A stretch of 64,000 nt of DNA from Dyella halodurans (GTDB taxonomy: Bacteria; Pseudomonadota; Gammaproteobacteria; Xanthomonadales; Rhodanobacteraceae). This document shows, piece after piece, positions 46,803 through 53,218 of the stretch. Under the pieces are notes generated by a model, which did no database searches, was not told the origin of the DNA, and worked only from the letters and a program-made list of their open reading frames with translations. The stretch lies in assembly GCF_026283925.1 (NCBI RefSeq), contig NZ_JAPDPF010000002.1, forward strand, positions 124,001 through 188,000. The letters are read 5' to 3'. The first letter of the stretch is position 1. Each line of letters opens with the position of its first letter. The translations under genes were made by a program, and so were the position numbers.

Positions 46803-47686
46803 ATGCTGAAGAGGCGAAGCGCAGGCTGGCTTCTTCTGTCAATGTTGATCGCGTTTCTTGGGCTTGTTGGCTTATGGGCTGCCGGGTCGTTTCTGGTTCG
46901 CCCGATCCAGGGCTCTATAGGGGCGCCGCCTCCTGACCTTCCTGCTCGGGCCGTCGCCTTTGCTGGAGCGAGCGGCGAGCCCATTCATGGCTGGCTTGTA
47001 TCCGGGACGGAAGGGCAAGGTGCGGTTTTACTTCTACATGGTGTTCGCGCTGACCGGCGAGCCATGATCGACCGCGCACGCTTCCTGCATGCGGCCGGCT
47101 ATGCAGTGCTGTTGATTGACTTCCAAGCCGCAGGCGAGAGCCCCGGCAAAGCCATTACATTCGGCTTGCGCGAAGCGAACGACGTAAAGACATCGCTGCG
47201 ATACATCCATCAACAGCTTCCAGGCGAGCGCGTGGGCATCATCGGCACGTCCATGGGTGGGGCCGCCACCGTTCTGGCCGAGCCTGACGTACAGGCTGAT
47301 GCTGTGGTACTGGAACAGGTCTATCCGACCATCAAACAAGCGACGGAGGACAGGCTTGCCATCCACATGGGACCCATGGGGCGCTGGCTGGCCCCCGTAC
47401 TGCTGACAACTCTACACGCTCATCTCGACATTTCTCCCGATCAATTGCGCCCGATTGACCAAATTGGGCGCTGTCGATGCCCAAACTAATGATCGTGGGT
47501 GATCGCGATCGGGACACCACAATTGCCGAATCATATGCAATGTTTCGCGCGGCGACGGGACCTAAGGATCTATGGGTGGTACGAGGCGCAAGTCACGTTG
47601 ACCTGTGCAGATACGCAGGGATCGACTATCAGGTGAGGGTGCTTAGCTTTTTCGATGTCTGGCTTCGAGGGACGCCGCCGCGATAG
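46803..47686 (+). pseudogene. Alpha/beta hydrolase, broken by a one-base frameshift
   Basis: Two frames together make one protein. The first (46803 on) has an anchor helix (GWLLLSMLIAFLGLVGLWAA), then AVLLLHGVRADRRAMIDRAR, LLIDFQAAGESPGKAITFG, and the nucleophile elbow GIIGTSMGGAATVLAEP (Ser in G-x-S-x-G). It then runs out of frame after PIDQIG. The second frame resumes with LSMPKLMIVGDRDRDTTIAE and the catalytic His region VRGASHVDLCRYAG. Adding one G to the GGG at 47466-47468 restores a continuous reading frame of about 295 residues. The intact family is the BAAT/peptidase S9-like hydrolases. Either a recent inactivation or a sequencing error in a short G run. Confidence 0.85.
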
Positions 47687-47762
47687 GATCCGCTCAGATT
47701 TTCGGACCAGCTAACGGGGAGCTCGCGGCCAGCCCGTAGCGGACGTCGCGCGGGGACAACAA

Positions 47763-48026
47763 TTGGAGAATGCCTTGGTTTTATTCGCGCTCACGAGACA
47801 CGGATTGTCAGAGGCTATCGATCTCACGCGGGGTAGCAACTCGGCGATCTGGGTGAATCATGGTCTATTGGATGTAGCGAATGTGGACGAGTTACGTGCA
47901 GAAGGCTTTGATCTGACGAACTTCGTCCACTGGATTGATCCTGTTGACGAAAGGGCAGTTCAAGATGCAGCAGCAACCATTCGGGAGCATCACCCCGATC
48001 AAGTCCTCTACATTGAGCGAAGTTAG
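47763..48026 (+). CDS. Small protein of unknown function
   Basis: 87 residues with a TTG start at 47763 (codons ENALVLFALTRHGLSEAIDL follow). The product is acidic and soluble, with NSAIWVNHGLLDVANVDELR and FDLTNFVHWIDPVDERAVQD. The regular hydrophobic pattern and lack of stops favour a real gene, but the start lacks a clear ribosome site. No family was recognised. Its stop is followed five bases later by palindrome copy 6, like the other small genes in this region. Confidence 0.5.
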   Translation: MENALVLFALTRHGLSEAIDLTRGSNSAIWVNHGLLDVANVDELRAEGFDLTNFVHWIDPVDERAVQDAAATIREHHPDQVLYIERS

Positions 48027-48031
48027 CTTTT

Positions 48032-48058
48032 AGGTTCGCTTCCGACCCAAGGCGGCCA
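48032..48058. repeat. TCCGC palindrome, copy 6
   Basis: AGGTTCGCTTCCGACCC then AAGGCGGCCA; partly decayed. Only 10 bp separate it from copy 7. Confidence 0.7.
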
Positions 48059-48081
48059 TATCCATTGGGTCCGCTTCCGCA

Positions 48082-49308
48082 TGCGGATTCAACCGGTCGT
48101 TGCAACAGTTTGATGAAATCGCTCGGCCGGCGTCTCGAAGTTTAGAGTCTTTCTTGGACGTCCGTTCAACTCGCGCGCTACAGCGTTGAGCTTTGCCTGC
48201 GAGTGCACGGACAAGTCGGTGCCCTTGGGGAAATACTGCCTCAGCAAGCCGTTGGTGTTCTCGTTCGACCCTCGCTGCCACGGATGCTGGGGATCACAGA
48301 AGTAGACTTGGATATCGGTCGCCAGCGTAAAGCGTTTGTGGTCGGCCATTTCGCTACCGCGATCCCAGGTCAGCGAGCGATAGAGTTCCTTGGGCAACGT
48401 GCGCGCATGTTTGATCAACGCATCGACAACCGTCTCGGTGTCTTTCCGGGCGACTTGGATCAGCATGACAAAGCGCGTGTACCGCTCAACGAGGGTGACG
48501 ATCTGGCTGTTGCCGCTGCCGCAGAGCAGGTCGCCTTCCCAATGACCGGGTACGGCCCGGTCCTCCACGCTGGCCGGGCGCTCGCTGATGGAGACCGTGT
48601 CGCGTAGCCGGCCGTGGTTTGCCGTCTTCTGCGTGTGCTGACGCGACCGGCGCATCGTTCGAGTGCGTCGCAAGTGGGCCAATAGTTCTTTTTTTAAGGC
48701 ACCGCGGGCCTGGACGTAGAGGGTGCGATAGATGGTCTCGTGTGACACCTGGCGGTCCTCGTTGCCCGGGTAGGTGTGCTTAAGCCAACCGGCAATCTGC
48801 TCCGGCGCCCATCGCCCTTGCAGCTTCTTTCCCACGTAGTTGGCGAGCACCCTGTGCTTGGCCAGCTTGCAGACCTTGGGGCGACGGGCGCGATCCCAGG
48901 CTTGCTGATCGGCCCGGTTGGCTCGGTAATCGTCCCGACCGCCGCTACGCTGGATCTCGCGACTAATGGTCGACGGTGCTCGCCGCAGTTGCAAGGCGAT
49001 GGCGCGGATCGAACGGCCCGCGACCAGGGCTCGGGAGATCTCTTCGCGCTCGGCTAGGGTCAACGCGCGCTCGGCGCGGCGACGAGGCATCGGTCGTATG
49101 CCACCGGTCTCAGCGAGTATCCGACGCACCGACGAGTGGTGCCGATCGAACAGCTTGGCGATCTCGTGCAACGACTCCCCAAGCTGCCAGCGGTCCCACA
49201 TCACCGCCTTCTGAGTCACTGTGTAATGGATCCGTGGTCGTTGAGCCATTGCCACACACCTCCTGCTGCCGCAGTCTAGGGGTGTTGCAACGACCGGTTG
49301 AATCCGCA
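48082..49308. mobile_element. Complete IS30-family insertion sequence (about 1227 bp)
   Basis: Terminal inverted repeats of 26 bp, beginning TGCGGATTCAACCGGTCGTT, are identical at both ends. A CA dinucleotide flanks both sides (48080-48081 and 49309-49310), consistent with the 2-3 bp target duplication of IS30 elements. One transposase gene fills it on the minus strand, and its stop codon lies inside the left repeat. The perfect ends and intact gene suggest recent activity. Confidence 0.92.
48089..49249 (-). CDS. IS30-family transposase
   Basis: 386 residues from ATG at 49249, with AGGAGG upstream; the longer frame starts inside the terminal repeat. The two N-terminal helix-turn-helix segments are typical (WDRWQLGESLHEIAKLFDRH; RSIRAIALQLRRAPSTISRE). 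The catalytic DDE domain has the first Asp in PGHWEGDLLCGSG, the second in LTWDRGSEMADH, and the Glu in RGSNENTNGLLRQYFPKG, the IS30 family signature. The stop codon overlaps the left terminal repeat. No frameshift or internal stop is present, so it should be active. IS30 transposases are known for preferring palindromic targets, which fits its place here. Confidence 0.95.
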   Translation of the reverse strand: MAQRPRIHYTVTQKAVMWDRWQLGESLHEIAKLFDRHHSSVRRILAETGGIRPMPRRRAERALTLAEREEISRALVAGRSIRAIALQLRRAPSTISREIQRSGGRDDYRANRADQQAWDRARRPKVCKLAKHRVLANYVGKKLQGRWAPEQIAGWLKHTYPGNEDRQVSHETIYRTLYVQARGALKKELLAHLRRTRTMRRSRQHTQKTANHGRLRDTVSISERPASVEDRAVPGHWEGDLLCGSGNSQIVTLVERYTRFVMLIQVARKDTETVVDALIKHARTLPKELYRSLTWDRGSEMADHKRFTLATDIQVYFCDPQHPWQRGSNENTNGLLRQYFPKGTDLSVHSQAKLNAVARELNGRPRKTLNFETPAERFHQTVATTG

Positions 49309-49367
49309 CACCATTGCGGACGTTGCGTCACTACATATCTGCTTCGTTACCCGGCAAGGAGTCGCCC

Positions 49368-49697
49368 GTGAAAATGTCAGACATCCCATTTGGTACAACA
49401 GATTGGTCATCCGTGGACCCAACGGAGCACGCGGGCGAGTCTGGTTTCGCCTATTGGCGTACCAGGAACTTCGGAAGTTTGCGGGTTCGGATGATTGAGT
49501 ACACACCGGGCTATCTTGCGGATCATTGGTGCCTCAAAGGGCACATCCTCCTTTGCATGGAAGGCGAGCTCCATACTGAGCTCAACGACGGTCGCCAATT
49601 CACGCTGAAGCCCGGCATGAGCTATCAAGTCGGTGATGACGCGGAAGCGCACCGGTCCTATACCGATATAGGTGCCAAGCTGTTCGTTGTTGACTGA
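49368..49697 (+). CDS. Cupin-fold protein (ADHWC motif)
   Basis: 109 residues from GTG at 49368 with AGGAG six bases upstream; an ATG at 49374 is the alternative. The single-domain cupin reads SDIPFGTTDWSSVDPTEHAG, GFAYWRTRNFGSLRVRMIEY, PGYLADHWCLKGHILLCMEG, ELHTELNDGRQFTLKPGMSY, with the final DAEAHRSYTDIGAKLFVVD. The His residues of ADHW, KGHI and AHRS are plausible metal ligands. This is a widely spread, uncharacterised cupin family often found beside mobile DNA. The IS30 element stands directly upstream, so the native promoter may have been displaced. Confidence 0.8.
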   Translation: MKMSDIPFGTTDWSSVDPTEHAGESGFAYWRTRNFGSLRVRMIEYTPGYLADHWCLKGHILLCMEGELHTELNDGRQFTLKPGMSYQVGDDAEAHRSYTDIGAKLFVVD

Positions 49698-49780
49698 GCT
49701 GCAGCGAGTCGATTGCGCCTTGATCCTGACGACTGGAAGGGCGCATGAAGAAGGCTGCCAGGAATCTTGTGAAGGCTGAT

Positions 49781-49999
49781 GTTCGCGTCCGACTGCGGAT
49801 TCAGCCGGTCGTTGCTTCTCGAAAAGCTTGGCAATCTGGTGAAGTGACTCACCACGTTGCCAACGGTCCCATATCAGCCCAATCGGAGTGTCGGTGTAAT
49901 GAGTCGGAGGCCGTTGGAACATCTTGCAGCACTCTTGCTGCTCGCGCAGTCTTCGGTGTGTTGCAACGACCGGCTGAATCCGCAAGCCCAAGCGGGCAT
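49781..49999. repeat. TCCGC palindrome, copy 8, split by an IS30 remnant
   Basis: GTTCGCGTCCGAC (49781-49793) and AGCCCAAGCGGGCAT (49985-49999) flank the 191-bp IS30 derivative. The left arm has diverged from TGTCCGCTTCCGAC, so this copy is the least certain of the three interrupted ones. Confidence 0.65.
49794..49984. mobile_element. 191-bp IS30 deletion derivative with transposase remnant
   Basis: Starts TGCGGATTCAGCCGGTCGTT and ends with the matching inverted repeat GACCGGCTGAATCCGCA. The minus strand still encodes a transposase N-terminus, MFQRPPTHYTDTPIGLIWDR then WQRGESLHQIAKLFEK, which parallels the intact copy (MAQRPRIHYTVTQKAVMWDR; WQLGESLHEIAKLFDR) but is clearly a different subgroup. 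The rest of the gene is deleted. Confidence 0.88.
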
Positions 50000-50023
50000 C
50001 GCCAACGCAGAGAGAGTCTGAGG

Positions 50024-50533
50024 GTGAAGCGCTCCGAGATCCACAGCGGTAGCCTGCGTATAAGAAAGGCGAACCTCGACGACGCTCCGGGGATTTTCGC
50101 GCTTCGACGCGAGGCCATTCTTGCGCAATGTCGCGGTCACTATCCGCCGCGTGACTTGGAGATATGGACATCCGGGGCCATGTCGGAGGCGTTTGCCCGA
50201 CGCGTCGAAGAGCTGTTCTACGTTGTCGACGTGGATGCACGTATGGCGGGTTGCGGGATGATCGATCTTTCAACGGGCAAGATTGACGCGGTCTTTGTGC
50301 GGCCCGAGTACATGAGGCGCGGCGTGGGACGGGCGATCATGGACCACCTGGAACACCTCGCTCTGCGTGCCGGCCTTGCCAAGCTCCATCTGGAGGCTAC
50401 GTTGAACGCCGCGCCGTTCTATCTTGCTTTGGGGTTCCAGCCCGAAGGCGACAAGCTCTACCGATCGTCCCTGGGTGTAAGCCTGGCATGCGTATCGATG
50501 AGCAAGCCGCTACGAAAAGGCTGGGAAGGGTAA
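50024..50533 (+). CDS. GNAT family N-acetyltransferase
   Basis: 169 residues from GTG at 50024, with GAGAGAG upstream; the longer frame to 49745 crosses the IS remnant. GNAT signatures: IRKANLDDAPGIFALRREAI at the start, then DAVFVRPEYMRRGVGRAIMD, the acetyl-CoA pyrophosphate loop (R-x-x-G-x-G as RRGVGR). The C-terminal GLAKLHLEATLNAAPFYLAL and GFQPEGDKLYRS follow the usual GNAT end. Acceptor unknown. GNAT genes are common cargo in gene cassettes, and this one lies between palindrome copies 8 and 9. Confidence 0.88.
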   Translation: MKRSEIHSGSLRIRKANLDDAPGIFALRREAILAQCRGHYPPRDLEIWTSGAMSEAFARRVEELFYVVDVDARMAGCGMIDLSTGKIDAVFVRPEYMRRGVGRAIMDHLEHLALRAGLAKLHLEATLNAAPFYLALGFQPEGDKLYRSSLGVSLACVSMSKPLRKGWEG

Positions 50534-50677
50534 GTGCCCTGCGGTGTGCGGTCAGGCGGGTTTTTCAAAGTATGCCAAAGCGACTTTTATCTCCATTCGC
50601 GTTTGGACACCTGTTGGCATTTCGCACGAGAAGGCCTTTTAGTTCGATCCCTGGGGGCGCTTCACCCATGGACATGG

Positions 50678-50704
50678 ATTCCGCTTCCGATCCGCAGCGG
50701 ACAT
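50678..50704. repeat. TCCGC palindrome, copy 9
   Basis: ATTCCGCTTCCGATCCGC then AGCGGACAT, 144 bp after the GNAT stop. The segment 50534-50677 has open frames but no credible gene. Confidence 0.75.
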
Positions 50705-50815
50705 GACGTGAGCCGTCCAAACGGCCAGTTACGTCAGCCAAGTAAGCGACTTGAAAGCCGGCGAGCGTATCGTTTCCGCAATTAGATGAAGCGCGGCAGC
50801 GGCACGGGGGTGCTT

Positions 50816-51436
50816 ATGCGTGCTCGATGGCTAATAGCTCTCATTCTCGTCATGCCATGTGGCCCTGCTTGGTGCGGTAGCGGCATCCTTGGGCTCGATC
50901 ACACGGTGCGCTACGACAACAGTGGCATCTGGAATCGGACCAATCAGGAAATCCTCCTGTACGGCACGATTGCCACGGTGGGCGGCGGCGCGCTCTGGCT
51001 TGGGGACAACGACAAGCTTGGTGACACGTTTTGGCGATCGGTCGACTCGCTGGTCATTACGGGCGTCGGCACGCAGGTGATGAAGTGGACGTTCCAGCGA
51101 GAGCGACCCTCACAGACTGACAACCCCAATAAATGGTTCCAGGGCATACACGCGCAAAGCTTCCCGAGCGGCGAAGTCGCGGCCGTCTCCGCCGCCGTGA
51201 CACCCTTCATGGCGGCCTATGGTCCCGACCATCCTGCGGTCTACCTCCTGGCCATATTGCCGGCATACGACGCCGTTGCTCGCGTGAAAACCCATGGACA
51301 CTGGCAAAGCGACGTGCTGTTTGGAGCGGCCATCGGCGCGGGCGTCGGCATCTGGAGCGCGCATAGGGACTCGCCGTGGATCATTACGCTGCTACCGGGC
51401 GGGTTCCGCGTGGGTTACGTGCATCACTTCGATTGA
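50816..51436 (+). CDS. PAP2 superfamily membrane phosphatase with PSGE in place of PSGH
   Basis: 206 residues from ATG at 50816, with GGGGG six bases upstream; an in-frame ATG at 50786 adds ten residues. A signal peptide (WLIALILVMPCGPAWC) is followed by the three PAP2 motifs: KWTFQRERPSQTDNP, SFPSGEVAAVSAAV and ARVKTHGHWQSDVLFGAAIG. Motif 2 ends in Glu, not the usual His, a variant I associate with one PAP2 subgroup; the nucleophilic His of motif 3 (GHWQSD) is kept. The C-terminus (FRVGYVHHFD) is beta-like. Likely substrates are lipid phosphates or pyrophosphates, but the changed motif makes activity uncertain. Confidence 0.82.
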   Translation: MRARWLIALILVMPCGPAWCGSGILGLDHTVRYDNSGIWNRTNQEILLYGTIATVGGGALWLGDNDKLGDTFWRSVDSLVITGVGTQVMKWTFQRERPSQTDNPNKWFQGIHAQSFPSGEVAAVSAAVTPFMAAYGPDHPAVYLLAILPAYDAVARVKTHGHWQSDVLFGAAIGAGVGIWSAHRDSPWIITLLPGGFRVGYVHHFD

Positions 51437-51630
51437 GCCCGAAGCACTTCGCAACGCCAGGTATAAAGTCTGTGGCACGGCGGACGAGATAGGGTCGGCT
51501 TGCGGGCCGGAACGGGCAGTTTGACGTTGCAGCGCAAGCTTGGCGGATCGACAGGGCCGCTTGGATCGCCTTGCCCGCTCCGTGTTTCTGCTTGGAACGG
51601 CAAACGATCGTTCAATCGCAAACGCTTCGC

Positions 51631-52746
51631 TTACCTCGCACGCAGATCCGTGACATACGCGTCAGCGATCAACACGGTAAGCGAAGCGGCCGCCGCGAAT
51701 ACAAAAAAGCGGTAGGTGTCCGCCGGGAAAAACAGCATATGTAGTGCGACGAAACTCAGGCAGATGGTGATGATCTGGGCTGTCTCATTCGCGGTTCCAT
51801 GGGCTTTCTTCAGCAGCAGCCAAGCCAATGCGAGTCCGAAGATCACAAAATGCGGTTGCGTCGTGAAGCTATAAGCCATCGAAATATACGGCCGGAGGTA
51901 ATCGCCCAGGGCGCGTGATGGGATCAATGTGGCGGGATACGGCGACTTGTTGATGAACGACATGTTGAACAGGGTCAGCCATCCATAGCTGCCGTTGGAC
52001 AGGGTGGCGAACAAGTAGAGTGCGCCGGCGGCTATCGCGGAGGCGACAGACTTCGCTTTGCTGCCGTTGACGAAGGTGTGTGCCAGCACCAGCAGGGACA
52101 GTAGCAGGGCGTCGGTCCTGACCAGCGGGAGCAGGGCTGCCAGGATGAAGACCAGGGAGCTGTTCCTGATCAGGGCATGGAGCGTCCATAGCGAGAAAAA
52201 GCAGGCCATGGCGTCGGGGGTGGACAAGCGCGCGATGTCCAGCAAGCCACAAGCGAGGACGACGAAAGGAATGCTCCAAAGTGGCGCACGCAACCTGACA
52301 CTGAGGGCGGCCAACATGAAGACCGATAGGGCGGCAAACGTAGCGCTGACGATATGGGTGGCTTCGGGGTAGTCGGAACCCAAGGCATGTACGACCTTGA
52401 GCGACTGCATGTACAACACGCGAATGCTGTAGAACGGCAATTGCTGCTGCAAGGATGTCGGGTCGTGAAACACCGTGGCCCGGTAGTCGCCCTGGATCAA
52501 TTGAGCGAAGGTGGCGGCGTCGACGGCGTTTTTCACGCTAGCGTAGGTGGCCTCATTCAAGCTGGCGCCATGGTGGCCTTCCGTGCTCAGCGCGACGGCC
52601 ACATAGCCGATCTCGTCCCAGTTGTTGTAGGGCTTCTTCAGGCCAACCGCCAGGACCGACAGTGCGGGGAGCACGGTCAGGGCCAAGCCGAAGAGGCTTA
52701 ACAAGGGGTGCTGGTCGCCTGGTTTCGGATATCCATCCGCTTGCAT
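51631..52746 (-). CDS. Polytopic membrane protein, probable GT-C type glycosyltransferase
   Basis: 371 residues with about eight to ten hydrophobic segments, from LLSLFGLALTVLPALSVLAV to FFVFAAAASLTVLIADAYVT. Just after the first helix comes KKPYNNWDEIGYVAVALSTE, an acidic D-E pair in the first periplasmic loop, where GT-C glycosyltransferases keep their catalytic Asp. Segments LLDIARLSTPDAMACFFSLW and LVRTDALLLSLLVLAHTFVN also resemble that fold, which uses lipid-linked sugars. No named family can be given. It is the last accessory gene before the mannosidase locus and is transcribed away from it. Confidence 0.65.
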   Translation of the reverse strand: MQADGYPKPGDQHPLLSLFGLALTVLPALSVLAVGLKKPYNNWDEIGYVAVALSTEGHHGASLNEATYASVKNAVDAATFAQLIQGDYRATVFHDPTSLQQQLPFYSIRVLYMQSLKVVHALGSDYPEATHIVSATFAALSVFMLAALSVRLRAPLWSIPFVVLACGLLDIARLSTPDAMACFFSLWTLHALIRNSSLVFILAALLPLVRTDALLLSLLVLAHTFVNGSKAKSVASAIAAGALYLFATLSNGSYGWLTLFNMSFINKSPYPATLIPSRALGDYLRPYISMAYSFTTQPHFVIFGLALAWLLLKKAHGTANETAQIITICLSFVALHMLFFPADTYRFFVFAAAASLTVLIADAYVTDLRAR

Positions 52747-52802
52747 GTAACTAGCCTATAGGAGATCGCCTTGGCCATGCGGGCCAAAGTCAAACTTTCC
52801 CA

Positions 52803-52930
52803 ATGGCGCGCCCGCAGCAGCCTGTGGCGTTGTTGGATGGCGAGCGGGGCCGCCGGCGTCTGCGCATCGTGGTCATGCGCGAAGGCTTCGTCGCCCATCA
52901 CAAGCGCGTGCGTCGGCGAGGTCGCGGGCG
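52803..52930 (+). pseudogene. Possible IS3-family transposase fragment
   Basis: The translation includes RRRLRIVVMREGFVAHHKRV, close to the well-known start of IS3-type OrfB (G-Y-R-R-L-x-x-x-L-R-R-E-G-x-x-V-N-H-K-R-V). The match ends after about 35 residues and neither end of an element is visible. It is most likely a leftover of a past insertion next to the mannosidase locus. The rest of 52747-53218 holds only the operator candidate below. Confidence 0.45.
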
Positions 52931-53130
52931 GATCCAGGGATTAGTCAATCGGGTCGGGCGGGGTGAATTTTTCATGCAATGCAGCAAGCTTTGTGGGGCG
53001 GAGTCGATATAGAGTCCACGCCCATGCGTAACGCGTCGGCCATTTGGCGTTGCGTGTTTCTCCGGTCCCTGGCTGTTCGCAGGGGCTCGATAACCACGTG
53101 CGACTGCGTCCGCCATTTTTTTTGACGCAA

Positions 53131-53148
53131 ATTTAGATCGATCTAAAT
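53131..53148. promoter_or_regulatory. Perfect palindrome, probable operator upstream of the first GH92 gene
   Basis: ATTTAGATCGATCTAAAT is an exact 18-bp palindrome, AT-rich in a GC-rich setting, 70 bp before the start codon. A related site with the same GATCGATC core lies before the TonB receptor at 55696. Size and symmetry fit a LacI-family or similar dimeric repressor that responds to a sugar; no such regulator gene is in the window. Confidence 0.6.
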
Positions 53149-53218
53149 CCAATGGGCGGGGCTGGGATCGTTGCCAGACAACCGCTTGGGGCCAACGAAT
53201 GCCAAGGAAGCGTTTCCT

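Larger units (their letters stand above)
48068..49322. repeat. TCCGC palindrome, copy 7, split by the complete IS30-family element
   Basis: GGTCCGCTTCCGCA (48068-48081) continues after the element as CACCATTGCGGACG (49309-49322). Joined, GTCCGC and GCGGAC are perfect arms with a 12-bp centre. Confidence 0.85.

Noticed and set aside
40730-50704. Classical integron cassette array with attC sites
   Set aside because: No integron integrase is in the window and the palindromes lack the conserved GTTRRRY core. They are also shorter than attC. Cassette-like, but not a standard integron on this evidence.
35086-52800. Prophage or integrative element inserted at tRNA-Ser
   Set aside because: No integrase, phage structural or conjugation gene was found, and the only further copies of the tRNA 3' end lie in the adjacent repeat array.
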